Positions 22,585 to 31,147 of a DNA stretch of 64,000 nucleotides are shown piece by piece. Source of the stretch: Halococcus qingdaonensis (GTDB lineage: Archaea > Halobacteriota > Halobacteria > Halobacteriales > Halococcaceae). Location: the NCBI RefSeq assembly GCF_024508235.1, contig NZ_CP101943.1:2267112-2331111 (forward strand), read 5' to 3'. Made by a program: the position numbers and the translations under genes. Positions within the stretch are counted from its first letter, which is position 1; each line of letters opens with the position of its first letter. Below the pieces are notes generated by a model. It did no database searches, was not told the origin of the DNA, and worked only from the letters and a program-made list of their open reading frames with translations.

Positions 22585-24885
22585 ATGGACGTCACCCGAA
22601 AGACGCTCGCGAAGATCCTCGTCGTGGTGTTCGTGGCCAACCTCGTCGTCATGGGCGCTGGCGCGCTCTACTCGTATCAGAACGCCCCACCCATTCCACA
22701 GGAGGTGGTCGGCCCGGACGGCCAAACGATCGCCACCGACGAGCGGATCCAGGCCGGCAAGGCCACGTTTCAGTCGAACGGCCTGATGAACCACGGGTCG
22801 ATCCTCGGCAACGGAGCCTATTTCGGCGTGGACTTCACCGCCGATGCGCTCGATCTCAAGACCCAGTATATGCAGGAATACTACGCGAACGAGCGCCGCG
22901 GCCAGTCCTATCGCTCCCTGCCCGACGCCCAGCAGGCCGCGATCGACAGTCGAGTGACGAACGAACTCGACACGGACTACGACGGCGGCCCGGTCGAATA
23001 CTCCGCCGCCGAACTGTTCGCCCACCGGCAGATCCGCGAGGAGTACGTCGACCGCTACGCGAACGGTGCGCGCGAGCGCGGCGTGCCCGCCGGGATGATC
23101 GAAAACCCGGAGGACGCACGGCGGTTCGCCGACTTCGCGCTCTGGACCGCGTGGGTCTCCCACACCGATCGTCCCGGTGCGGACTACTCCTACACGAACA
23201 ACTGGCCGTACAACCCCGTCGCGGGCAACGTGCCTGCCGGCCCGACGGTGGTCTGGAGCGCCGTCGCGATGGTCCTGCTCATCGCGGGCGCTGGCATCGG
23301 CGTCTGGCTCTACCACTCGATCGAACTCGCCGAACCCGAGATCGGCGGCATCGAGATCCCCGATCCGCGCGAGGTCGATCTCCTGCCGAGCCAGCGCGCC
23401 GCGACACGGTACATTCCCATCGCCGCGTTGCTGTTCGTCGTACAGGTGCTCTTCGGCGCGCTGCTCGCCCACTACTACGTCGAACGCGACGGCTTCTTCG
23501 GGCTCGGCGACCTGCTCGGGATCGATATCCTCCAGTGGCTGCCCTTCGCCATCTCGAAAACGTATCACCTCGATCTCGCCATCCTCTGGGTCGCCACGCT
23601 CTGGATCGGTGCCGGCCTCTTCTTACCCGGCTTGCTCACTGGCCACGAACCCGACCACCAGCGCACGCTCGTCAACGTGCTGCTGGGCGCACTCGTGGTC
23701 GTGGTCGTCGGCGGGTTCGTGGGCGTCTGGCTCGGCTTCAAGGGCGTTATCGGCACCGACAACCCGCTCTGGTGGATCCTCGGCAACGAAGGGCTGGAGT
23801 ACGTCGAGGTCGGGCGACTCTGGCAGTTCGGCTTGCTTCTCGGGTTCGTCCTCTGGACGATCCTGCTCTATCGCGGGTTCAAGCCCATTCTCGAACGCGA
23901 ATCGCGCTACGGGCTCGCCCACATGATCATCTACGCCGGCGGTTCGATCGGCCTGCTGTTCGTCGCCGGCGTGCTCTACACCCCGCAGACGAACATGGTG
24001 ATGACGGAGTTCTGGCGCTGGTGGGTCGTCCACATGTGGGTCGAGGGCTCCTTCGAGTTCTTCATCGTCGCCGTCATCGGCATCACGCTCGTCTCGATGG
24101 GGCTCCTGAAGAAGCGCTCGGCGGAGAAGGCTGTCATGCTCCAGGCGCTGTTCGTGATGGGCTCGGGCGTCATCGGTGCCTCACACCACTACTGGTGGGT
24201 CGGCCTCCCCGACGTCTGGATCCCGTTCGGCTCGATCTTCTCGACGCTCGAACTCATCCCACTGATCCTCATCCTCTTCGAGGCACTCGGGCAGTATCGC
24301 GCGCTCGCGACGAGCGACGACTCGTTCGCCTACCGGCTGCCCTTCATGTTCATCATCGCCTCTGGCGCGTGGAACTTCCTCGGCGCGGGCGTGCTGGGAT
24401 TCTTCATCAACCTCCCGATGATCAACTACTACGAGCACGGCACCTACATGACGGTGGCCCACGCCCACGCGGCGATGTTCGGGGCCTTCGGCTTCCTCGC
24501 GCTCGGGATGGCGGTGTACATGCTCCGGCTCACCGTCGATCCCGACCGGTGGAACGAACGCCGGCTCCGGTGGGCGTTCTGGCTCTGGAACGCCGGTCTC
24601 GCCATCATGGTACTCATCTCGCTGCTGCCGATCGGCTTCCTCCAGCTCGAAACCGCGTTCACGCAGGGCTACGACGCCGCGCGCTCGCTGGCCTTCTACA
24701 ACGGCGATCTCGTCCAACTGCTGTTCTGGGCACGGTTCCCCGGCGATACGCTGTTGATCCTCGGGACGGTCGTCTTCGCCTACGACGTGATCCGCAAGCG
24801 GTTCGTCCTGCGGGAGACGTCGACCCCCGACGAGACCCCCGGCGGAACGATCCCCGATCGGATTCTCCCCGAAGACGACGACTGA
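22585..24885 (+). CDS. norZ: Quinol-dependent nitric oxide reductase (qNOR)
   Basis: A 766-residue single-subunit NO reductase. The N-terminal helix is followed by a large outside domain (GKATFQSNGLMNHGSILGNG), which is the NorC-like part fused in qNOR. The NorB part has about thirteen helices with histidine ligands in TYHLDLAILWVATLWIG, HMWVEGSFEFF, GASHHYWWVGLPDVW and VAHAHAAMFGAFGF. It reduces 2 NO to N2O at the membrane using quinol. No nitrite or nitrous oxide reductase lies in the window, so NO may come from elsewhere or this is a detoxifier. The ATG at 22585 is the only start giving a leaderless TATA spacing. Confidence 0.95.
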   Translation: MDVTRKTLAKILVVVFVANLVVMGAGALYSYQNAPPIPQEVVGPDGQTIATDERIQAGKATFQSNGLMNHGSILGNGAYFGVDFTADALDLKTQYMQEYYANERRGQSYRSLPDAQQAAIDSRVTNELDTDYDGGPVEYSAAELFAHRQIREEYVDRYANGARERGVPAGMIENPEDARRFADFALWTAWVSHTDRPGADYSYTNNWPYNPVAGNVPAGPTVVWSAVAMVLLIAGAGIGVWLYHSIELAEPEIGGIEIPDPREVDLLPSQRAATRYIPIAALLFVVQVLFGALLAHYYVERDGFFGLGDLLGIDILQWLPFAISKTYHLDLAILWVATLWIGAGLFLPGLLTGHEPDHQRTLVNVLLGALVVVVVGGFVGVWLGFKGVIGTDNPLWWILGNEGLEYVEVGRLWQFGLLLGFVLWTILLYRGFKPILERESRYGLAHMIIYAGGSIGLLFVAGVLYTPQTNMVMTEFWRWWVVHMWVEGSFEFFIVAVIGITLVSMGLLKKRSAEKAVMLQALFVMGSGVIGASHHYWWVGLPDVWIPFGSIFSTLELIPLILILFEALGQYRALATSDDSFAYRLPFMFIIASGAWNFLGAGVLGFFINLPMINYYEHGTYMTVAHAHAAMFGAFGFLALGMAVYMLRLTVDPDRWNERRLRWAFWLWNAGLAIMVLISLLPIGFLQLETAFTQGYDAARSLAFYNGDLVQLLFWARFPGDTLLILGTVVFAYDVIRKRFVLRETSTPDETPGGTIPDRILPEDDD

Positions 24886-25017
24886 AACCGGGATAGTCCT
24901 CTTCCCCCTCCCCCACCTCCTCCGAGTGGTCGTCGCGATTACGAGCGGTGAACAAGGGAGAAGATCATCCGGAATGTGAATTCCCACCACATGTGATAAA
25001 TGCAATAAAACACGCTC

Positions 25018-25176
25018 CTAGATCCCATGCGTGCTGTTTTTGATGCCGAAGTGGGCGAACACGAACAGAGTCGCGAGGAGCCAGCAGCCGAGTATCGTTC
25101 CCGTAATCACGGTCGGGGCGATCTCTCCGGCGACAACGGCCGCTACAGCAGCCGTAACTCCAAGATCGTGAGCCAC
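25018..25176 (-). CDS. Possible 52-residue small membrane protein
   Basis: A minus-strand frame starting GTG directly after an in-frame TAA. It reads VAHDLGVTAAVAAVVAGEIA and continues with one or two hydrophobic helices to KNSTHGI. An AT-rich CTATAAG box lies too close to the GTG to act as its leaderless TATA. Lack of an ATG and of a recognised family makes this weak. Confidence 0.25.
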   Translation of the reverse strand: MAHDLGVTAAVAAVVAGEIAPTVITGTILGCWLLATLFVFAHFGIKNSTHGI

Positions 25177-25337
25177 TTATAGAATCGCGCAACGTTCCGT
25201 TTCGTCAAATATCGGTCACTGGCGTCGGGCCCGTCGGTGGCCATGATACGCTCGAATGATAGCTGGGGGAAACATCGTTCTTTGGGCAGTCGACTGTTCG
25301 GAGTGAGCGACGCGAGAGATCGCCGGTCGCTCGCCGC

Positions 25338-26075
25338 TTACAGGTCCTTGCCGCCGTTGACGTCGATCACCTCGCCGGTGATGAACGACGATTTCTCGCT
25401 CGCGAGAAAGCCAACGACCTCGGCGACTTCCTCGACCGTACCGAGCCGTCCGAGCGGCGTGTCCTCCCTGATGTCCTCTTGCAACCGCTCAGGAACGCTA
25501 TCGAGCATGCTGGTGGCGATGAATCCCGGTGCGACGCAGTTGGCCGTCGAGCCCTCGTTCGCCAGCTCCAACGCCAGCGTCTTCGTGAACCCGAAGATCC
25601 CGCTTTTCGCCGTCGCGTAGTTGGCCTGGCCCATGTTGCCGCCCTTGCCCACGATGCTCGAAATGTTGATCAGGCGGCCCTCGTCGGCTGCCGCGATGTC
25701 GTCGTAGAACGCCTGCGTACAGTGAAAGGCCCCGTCGAGGTGGATATCCAGAACGGTATCCCACTGCTCGTGGCTCATCTCCGAAAAGAGGACGTCCTGG
25801 TTGATCCCCGCGTTGTTGACCACCACGTCCGCCCTGCCGAACGCCTCCTGGGTCGCCTCCTGCATCGCCGTCACTTCCTCCCGATCGGTGACGTCCGCCT
25901 GGATCGCGATCGCGCGACCATCGCCCGATTCGATCCGATCGACGACCTCGTTGGCGGCCGATTCCGACCGCCGGTAGTTGACCACTACGTTCGCTCCCTG
26001 CTTGCCGAAACATTCGGCGATCCCGCGGCCGATCCCCCGCGACGAACCGGTCACCACACACGTCCGATCATCCAT
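25338..26075 (-). CDS. phaB: SDR-family 3-oxoacyl / acetoacetyl-CoA reductase (FabG/PhaB type)
   Basis: A 245-residue classical SDR. TGSSRGIG (9-16) binds the nicotinamide cofactor; NNAGINQDVLF, the catalytic serine in INISSIVGKGG, and YATAKSG (Y-x3-K) complete the active site; it ends GEVIDVNGGKDL. The NMGQANYATAKSGIFGFTK stretch is typical of acetoacetyl-CoA reductases that feed polyhydroxyalkanoate synthesis in haloarchaea, but a fatty-acid FabG-like role cannot be excluded. No phaC/phaE is nearby. Confidence 0.8.
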   Translation of the reverse strand: MDDRTCVVTGSSRGIGRGIAECFGKQGANVVVNYRRSESAANEVVDRIESGDGRAIAIQADVTDREEVTAMQEATQEAFGRADVVVNNAGINQDVLFSEMSHEQWDTVLDIHLDGAFHCTQAFYDDIAAADEGRLINISSIVGKGGNMGQANYATAKSGIFGFTKTLALELANEGSTANCVAPGFIATSMLDSVPERLQEDIREDTPLGRLGTVEEVAEVVGFLASEKSSFITGEVIDVNGGKDL

Positions 26076-26162
26076 ATGGTAGCATCAGCAACGCATTCGG
26101 TATGAAGATTGGGTCGGGACGGATGCAAGCATCAGGCGATACCGACACGGTTCTCGTGCCCG

Positions 26163-26600
26163 TCAGTCGGGCGAGATTCCCGGTTCGAGCCACCGCTCCT
26201 CGCCACATCGTCTGCATCGCCAGACCATTCGCGGTGGGTGCGTGCGGGACAGGCCAAACCGATCCTCGATCGTCGTCCCCTCCGGCCGGAACGAATGGTG
26301 ATGCAGCCGACAGATCGTTTCGGAGACGTCCGCACCAGGGAGGGAGAGTCGCCCGCGGAGCGATTCTGCACGAACCACGGTCAGTTCCAGAACGAGATAG
26401 AGCAGCAGACAGATCGCGGCCACACCGAGCGCCATCGCATTCACCCCATTTCCAACGAGAACGGCGATCACACCGACGAATCCGGCCAGAATCCCCACCG
26501 CAGTCTGGCCGATCGCTACGAGTGTGTAGTATGGGTCCGCTACCACGAGTCGAGGCGTGTTTTCGACGATTCGGAATCGGAAATGAGCTTTATCATCCAT
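26163..26600 (-). CDS. Two-TM protein with C-terminal zinc ribbon
   Basis: A 145-residue protein. Two helices (about 26-46 and 50-72) are followed by a soluble end with CRLHHHSF and CRRCGEERW, which could form a Zn knuckle (Cys, His and CxxC). The start at 26598-26600 (MDDKAHFRFRIVENTPR) is preferred; the longer open frame to 26738 is AT-rich promoter-like sequence. No known family. Confidence 0.55.
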   Translation of the reverse strand: MDDKAHFRFRIVENTPRLVVADPYYTLVAIGQTAVGILAGFVGVIAVLVGNGVNAMALGVAAICLLLYLVLELTVVRAESLRGRLSLPGADVSETICRLHHHSFRPEGTTIEDRFGLSRTHPPRMVWRCRRCGEERWLEPGISPD

Positions 26601-26930
26601 GTTTTTGTCAATTATGCGCAGTCCGTTTGCTGGAGATCGTTCGCCGTCGAGAGTTGGGAAGCAGCCATCGCTGAGTGTGCTGTTTGATCCCCTATCAGCG
26701 TAATAAATATAACTACAATCGTCGATCACAGCAGGCACGGTCCGAACGAGGCAGATGCTTCTATCGCAGTATCACTGCGATGGGTGGCGATCAGCGGGCC
26801 ATCCACGTCGTTCTTTAAGTGGTTCTGGCGATAAAGTGAAGATACGAGAGAGGCCCCGTCGTGTTCTGGGCCGAGAATCGTTCCACACGGACGCATCTTT
26901 CAACTCGCAGCAGCTACTACTGTCCGAACC
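26601..26930. other. 330-bp intergenic region with AT-rich promoters and repeat copy 1
   Basis: The stretch between the divergent genes holds AT-rich blocks (AATAAATATAAC around 26701) and the first copy of a 43-bp direct repeat at 26809-26851. No convincing gene is seen; short frames here lack family-like sequence. Confidence 0.6.
26809..26851 (+). repeat. 43-bp direct repeat, copy 1 (promoter-like)
   Basis: Contains TTCTTTAAGTGGTTCTGGCG, a possible TATA (TTTAAGT, 26814-26820), then a sequence 40/43 identical to copy 2 at 27666. It is 80 nt before the rpoeps ATG and may be its promoter with a long leader. A GGCCCC...GGGCC hairpin follows. Confidence 0.6.
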
Positions 26931-27644
26931 ATGCCCAACGGTGGAACCGCTCCACGGCCGACGTCCCAGTCCGATCGGGAAGAGATCGGTCGGTTGAGTC
27001 GCCGTCCCGGCGATAGTACCGTCTCACGTGCTGATCTCCAGCGCGACGAAACCACCCGCCGCTGGGGGCTGGTCACGCCCAGCGCGACACGCATTGGACG
27101 CCCGGACTCACCCGACGGCGATCTCAGCGACAACATCCGCCGCCTCCACGAAGAGCGTCACCCCGCGATGGAAGGCTACAGTCGGCGCGCTCACCGGCTC
27201 GAAAAGCTTCGTCTCACCCACGCACTCTGTGGGAGCCTCGGGCTGACGCCGTGGCAACGCGACCGCACCATCGGCACGATGGTCGATCTCGATCTCACCG
27301 CCTTCGGCAGCCAGCGCGCCATCCCGAAGGTCGCGCTCGTCGTGATCCGCCACGTGGTCGATCGCGAGCGCGAACACCATCTCGGCCTCCACGACGACGA
27401 GTGGATCGCCGAACAGCCACCGGACCGGCTCGCCGAACTCTACGACAAGTTCCACTCGATCACCGACGACGAGCAGTTCACCGCGCTCTGCGAGCAACAC
27501 GACCTCGACGTGACGAATCTCAACCGCCTCCGTCGGACGCTGATCGACCAACTCGACGAGCAGGACCTCCACGAGGCGGTCTACGGACGCAATCCCTACC
27601 GCGATCCGAGTCTCCCGGAGCTGACCATCGGCTCCTCGGCCTGA
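26931..27644 (+). CDS. rpoeps: Haloarchaeal RNA polymerase epsilon subunit
   Basis: A 237-residue protein. The conserved body begins WGLVTPSATRIGR and carries LHEERHPAMEGYSRRAHRLE, LTPWQRDRTIGTMVDLDLTA and FGSQRAIPKVALVVIRHVVD, which I recognise as the haloarchaea-specific RNA polymerase subunit epsilon, a protein with TFB-like helical character. The N-terminal ~45 residues are variable and charged. It ends RNPYRDPSLPELTIGSSA. Its gene is flanked by near-identical 43-bp repeats, which is unusual. Confidence 0.85.
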   Translation: MPNGGTAPRPTSQSDREEIGRLSRRPGDSTVSRADLQRDETTRRWGLVTPSATRIGRPDSPDGDLSDNIRRLHEERHPAMEGYSRRAHRLEKLRLTHALCGSLGLTPWQRDRTIGTMVDLDLTAFGSQRAIPKVALVVIRHVVDREREHHLGLHDDEWIAEQPPDRLAELYDKFHSITDDEQFTALCEQHDLDVTNLNRLRRTLIDQLDEQDLHEAVYGRNPYRDPSLPELTIGSSA

Positions 27645-27665
27645 TCGATGGGCGGGGGACCCGAT

Positions 27666-27708
27666 CGTTCTTTAAGTGGTTCTGGCGACAAGGTGAAGAT
27701 ACGAGAGG
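27666..27708 (+). repeat. 43-bp direct repeat, copy 2
   Basis: The second copy (three mismatches) lies 21 bp after the rpoeps stop, with no plus-strand gene downstream. It is followed by AGGAGA (27706-27711) that can pair with TCTCCT (27741-27746), and a T5 run at 27734-27738, so a short transcript could start and stop here. Confidence 0.55.
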
Positions 27709-27773
27709 AGACCGCTCGTACCGTTCGGTAGTATTTTTCTCTCCTGGAACTGATGTCGGCGTGATCCGCTCAG

Positions 27774-28004
27774 CTACTCGTCGTTCATCGTGCGATCGAG
27801 CTTCGTCCGAACGAACTCCTCGGCGATGACCGTATAGCGGACCGACCCATCGGCTTTCTCGCGAACGCAGGCGGTACAGTACGTCATCCGTCGCCTGGTG
27901 CCGTCTTCGAGAACGTACTGCTCGGTTTCGCGCTCGCTGGAGTCGCTCGATCCACAGTTCGGACACGCCGGAGGGTCCGTCGTTCTGTCACGCTCAGTGT
28001 CCAT
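27774..28004 (-). CDS. Small zinc-finger protein (CPNCG type)
   Basis: A 76-residue protein. CPNC (about 14-17) and CTAC (about 44-47) form a zinc knuckle; the segment between includes VLEDGTRRRMTY, and the tail is acidic-basic (VIAEEFVRTKLDRTMNDE). The start at 28002-28004 (MDTERDRTTD) follows a normal spacing. It lies just upstream of the convergent end of rpoeps and downstream of a PadR gene on the same strand (gap 28 bp), so possibly co-transcribed. Function unknown. Confidence 0.6.
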   Translation of the reverse strand: MDTERDRTTDPPACPNCGSSDSSERETEQYVLEDGTRRRMTYCTACVREKADGSVRYTVIAEEFVRTKLDRTMNDE

Positions 28005-28032
28005 TGTAGTTGCTCCGGGAAATCGAGAGCGA

Positions 28033-28314
28033 TCAGTCGTCAACAGCCACGTACTGGTCTTCCCACTCGCGGCGGGCCTCGATCTCCCGGTGACCACGCT
28101 GGGTCAGCCGATAGTAGTTCGTTCGTTTGTCGAGCTCGCCCTTTTCGAGCAATCCCTTCTCGACGAGCGTATCGAGGTTGGGGTAGAGCCGTCCGTGATG
28201 GATCTCCGTCTCGTAATAGCCTTCGAGTTCGTCTTTGAGCTCGAGCCCGTTCGGTTCGTCCTCGCTGGCAGCCACGTACAGCAGGTCGCGCTGGAAGCCA
28301 GTCAGATCATACAT
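28033..28314 (-). CDS. PadR-family transcriptional regulator
   Basis: A 93-residue single-domain PadR protein. MYDLTGFQRDLLYVAASE opens the helix 1 region, LELKDELEGYYETEIHHGRLYPNLDTLVEKGLL is the winged-helix core with the hallmark GRLYPNLDTL, and TNYYRLTQRGHREIEARREW ends it. Target unknown. It is at the head of a possible two-gene unit with the zinc-finger gene. Confidence 0.88.
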   Translation of the reverse strand: MYDLTGFQRDLLYVAASEDEPNGLELKDELEGYYETEIHHGRLYPNLDTLVEKGLLEKGELDKRTNYYRLTQRGHREIEARREWEDQYVAVDD

Positions 28315-28625
28315 ATCCCTGAGATGGTCATTCTATCAGTAAAATATATCGATATCCGGAAACGGGATGACTCATCCGACGCAAGAGCCGAGGCTGGATG
28401 GCTTGCAGTCGTATGTGTCGGCCCGCAATACAGCATTCGCGACCATCGGAATCGGCATCGCAGCGCTCGCACCCGTCGCTTTGGAGAGATGATCGATAGA
28501 AATCACACCCCGATCAGGGCGGTTCCTTACCGTTCCACGGACCGGTCGTCGCTTGTGGAACGACAGTTCGATTGGCCAACAGAAAGTGGATGATGTCGTC
28601 ACCAAAGACGAGCAATCCAGTGTAA
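28315..28625. other. 311-bp intergenic region, no supported gene
   Basis: Between the PadR start and tRNA-Thr. It begins with the AT-rich PadR promoter (AAAATATATCG at 28342-28352). A minus-strand frame ending at 28372 has a cysteine-containing C-terminus but no conserved features, so I do not call it. Confidence 0.5.
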
Positions 28626-28696
28626 GCCTAGGCCGGGATTTGAACCCGGGGTCTCGTCCTTACCAAGGACGCGCTTTACCGCTAAGCTACCCAGGC
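28626..28696 (-). tRNA. tRNA-Thr (anticodon GGT)
   Basis: On the minus strand GCCTGGG pairs with CCTAGGC (one G-T pair), the D-arm reads GCTTAGCGGTAAAGC, the anticodon stem CGTCC/GGACG encloses TTGGTAA, and the T-arm is CCGGG-TTCAAAT-CCCGG. Anticodon GGT reads ACC and ACT threonine codons. No intron; CCA is not encoded. Confidence 0.95.
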
Positions 28697-28739
28697 GGAC
28701 ATCACACCCTACCGCCGAGCCGTCTTTATCCGTTTCGGT

Positions 28740-29387
28740 TCACGAGTCGGTTGCCGACGTGCGCATACCGGCGTCGGCCGACTCGAACGGCGCGCTCGCC
28801 CGCCGAGAGAGCGCGTCGCGCGTCGTGGTGTCGAAAAGCTCCGCGGCGGCGGGGAGTTCGGTCGCCCCTTCGTCGGCGAGATCGGCGACGAACTCGCGGT
28901 AGGACGCCGAAGGATGGCCGTCGACGACCGTGGTACCGGCGACGGCGGCGAGGCGGAACACGTCGGCTTCGAGGCGGCGCTCGTCACGGTCGCAGGTCCG
29001 ATCGCGGCCGAAATTACGCACCGTTTCGACGGCGCTCCCGGCGGCCTCCGTGCGTGCGAGCAGGTAGAAGCCACGGGCGACGAGCGCGTCGGCGGCGAGC
29101 ACCGCCACGTTGGCGTCGTCACCGTCACCGGCTTCCCAAGGGGTCTCGGCGGCGAGGCGGCGCGTCAGTCGGAGTCCCTCGTAGATGAGTTGAGTGCCGG
29201 CGGCACGCTCGGCGACGGTTTCGATGGCGACCGAGGAGTCGAGCGCACGGGCCGAGAGCACGACCAGCACCCCGGGTGCCATCGAGCCGGTTTCGAGGGC
29301 GGTCGTGACGACCTCGTTGAACGGCTCGGGGTCGATATCACGGACGGCCTCCCGTGCTGCAGACCGGACGTGGGAGGCTTCCTTCAT
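28740..29387 (-). CDS. DUF7114-type protein (isoprenoid-synthase-like helical)
   Basis: A 215-residue helical protein. Segments such as AERAAGTQLIYEGLRLTRRL and ADALVARGFYLLARTEAA resemble the helical core of polyprenyl synthases without the DDxxD metal motifs, the description I recall for haloarchaeal DUF7114. It may be a non-catalytic partner. It is divergent from an enoyl-CoA hydratase gene (59-bp gap). Family name is from memory. Confidence 0.6.
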   Translation of the reverse strand: MKEASHVRSAAREAVRDIDPEPFNEVVTTALETGSMAPGVLVVLSARALDSSVAIETVAERAAGTQLIYEGLRLTRRLAAETPWEAGDGDDANVAVLAADALVARGFYLLARTEAAGSAVETVRNFGRDRTCDRDERRLEADVFRLAAVAGTTVVDGHPSASYREFVADLADEGATELPAAAELFDTTTRDALSRRASAPFESADAGMRTSATDS

Positions 29388-29446
29388 CGAGAAATCGTTG
29401 GGCCGCGGAGGGCAAAGGCCTTTGGAAACGGGCCGTACGTTCGCTC

Positions 29447-30136
29447 GTGATCACGACGAGCATCGACGGCGCGGTCGGGATCGTCACCCTCGATCGTCCC
29501 CACAAACGCAACGCGCTCTCGCCCGCCGGACTCGACGAGCTCGAAGCCGCGATCGAGTCGCTCGACACACCGGTCGTCCACCTCCGCGGTGCCGGCCCGG
29601 CGTTCTGCGCCGGTGCCGATCTGCGCGCGGTCGCCAAGCTCGACAGTGACGATGCCCACGAGTTCGCCCGCAGCGGCCAGCGTGTCGCAAACGCCATCGA
29701 GCGCAGCGAATCGGTGGTCATTGCGGGCATCGACGGGGCGGCCCGAGGTGGCGGGGTCGAGCTCGCACTCGCCTGTGACGTCCGTGTCGCAACCCTCGAG
29801 GCGAGCTTCGCCGAGACGGGCGTCAGGCTCGGCCTGTTCGGCGCGTGGGGCGGCACGCACCGGCTGCCAGCCGTCGTCGGCGCGGGCAACGCGCGTGATC
29901 TCGCACTTTCGGGGCGCACGATCGATGCCGAAGAAGCGCTGCGAATGGGATTGGTCTCCAGGATCGTCGACGATCCTGCCGAGGTCGTCGCGTCGATCGC
30001 CGAGCACGACCCTGCCGCGCTCGCCGCGATCAAGAAACGACTCCGTGACGACGCGCCACCGGAAAAACAGGATCGGCGTGAGGCGGCGGCGTTCGCCGAG
30101 CTCGTCGAGGACGCGGATCTCGCGGATTATCGCTAG
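29447..30136 (+). CDS. Enoyl-CoA hydratase/isomerase family protein
   Basis: A 229-residue crotonase. TLDRPHKRNALS near residue 15, AFCAGADLRAVAKL around 55 (oxyanion hole) and GIDGAARGGGVELALACDVRVA around 95 are the family signatures; FAETGVRLGLFGAWGGTHRL follows. The start is a GTG at 29447; the open frame further upstream is not conserved. It may hydrate enoyl-CoA in fatty or amino acid breakdown. It overlaps the end of nadE by 4 bases. Confidence 0.82.
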   Translation: MITTSIDGAVGIVTLDRPHKRNALSPAGLDELEAAIESLDTPVVHLRGAGPAFCAGADLRAVAKLDSDDAHEFARSGQRVANAIERSESVVIAGIDGAARGGGVELALACDVRVATLEASFAETGVRLGLFGAWGGTHRLPAVVGAGNARDLALSGRTIDAEEALRMGLVSRIVDDPAEVVASIAEHDPAALAAIKKRLRDDAPPEKQDRREAAAFAELVEDADLADYR

Positions 30137-30978
30137 TCGAACCGGGTGAGCGGTGCGGGCGCGGGCGGCGTGTGACGTTTATGTTCGCTGCGGGCGACCA
30201 ACCCCTCGACGTGCTCGACTGTCTCCTCGTCGATCCCGAGTTCGCGCGCCGTCGCCATCCGTGAGAGCGGACCGTCGATCCGTAGCGCGAGGATCGCGTC
30301 GAGCGTATCGTAGCCGATCCCCAGCTCCTTCTCGTCGGTCTGGCCGACCCACATCCCGGCCGTGGGTGTCTTGTCGACGAGATCGTCGGGAACGCCGACG
30401 TGGCGGGCGAGCTGGCGCACCTGCAGTTTGTAGAGGTTGCCGATCGGGTGACAGTCGACCGCGCCGTCGCCGTATTTCGTGAAGTAGCCGACGAGCGCTT
30501 CGGTGCGATTGCCCGTGCCGAGCACGAGCCGGTTCGCCCGGTTGGCGAGGAAGTAGTTACAGACCGCCCGGACGCGCACCCGGAGGTTGCCGACGGCGGT
30601 TCGTTCCGACTCGTCGTCCTCCCTGTCGGGAAAGGCGTCGAGAAACGACTCGACGATCGGCTCGATGGCGAGCACGTCGTAGTCGATGCCGAGATCCTCG
30701 GCGACGCGCTCGGCATCGCTCATGTTCTCGTCGCTGTTGACCTCGCTCGGGAGGACGAGCCCGTGGAGTCCGTCGGTGCCGAGCGCCTCCGTCGCCAGAT
30801 AGGCCGTCAGCGTGCTGTCGATACCGCCCGAGATCCCGAGCACGCCGCCGGTCGCACCAGCGGCCTCGACACGCTCGTCGATGAATTCGGTGATCCGCTC
30901 GCGGTGGGCATCGAGTTCGTCCGTCGAGAGCGAGAGGCCGAAGGGGACGTCCGTCGCCATCGGTTGAGTGTCGGCCAT
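30133..30978 (-). CDS. nadE: NAD+ synthase (ammonia-dependent)
   Basis: A 281-residue NadE without a glutaminase domain. The PP-loop is SGGIDS at residues 50-55; GTGNRTEALVGYFTKYGDGAVD and KTPTAGMWVGQTDEKELG bind deamido-NAD and close the site. It makes NAD from deamido-NAD, ATP and ammonia. Start at 30976-30978 (MADTQPMATD); an alternative ATG lies 6 codons in. Length fits the archaeal enzyme. Confidence 0.94.
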   Translation of the reverse strand: MADTQPMATDVPFGLSLSTDELDAHRERITEFIDERVEAAGATGGVLGISGGIDSTLTAYLATEALGTDGLHGLVLPSEVNSDENMSDAERVAEDLGIDYDVLAIEPIVESFLDAFPDREDDESERTAVGNLRVRVRAVCNYFLANRANRLVLGTGNRTEALVGYFTKYGDGAVDCHPIGNLYKLQVRQLARHVGVPDDLVDKTPTAGMWVGQTDEKELGIGYDTLDAILALRIDGPLSRMATARELGIDEETVEHVEGLVARSEHKRHTPPAPAPLTRFD

Positions 30979-31147
30979 TGTCGGACTGTAGGTTGGCGGC
31001 TCACTAATATCCACCACCGACGCCACAGAACTGGTCGTTCGTCGTTTTCTCGGCGACAGGCTCGGACACGAACGACGATCCACACGGACACCACCGATCC
31101 CGGCGTCGTACCAATGAGTTGAACACACCCTACCGTGATCGACGACC

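Noticed and set aside
23151..24896. 581-codon plus-strand frame overlapping norZ
   Set aside because: Composition is Arg/Pro/His-rich without domains; norZ in the other frame is a full NO reductase.
28372..28605. Possible minus-strand small gene ending near PSSLGSCVG
   Set aside because: No promoter at the right distance and no known family; left as intergenic.
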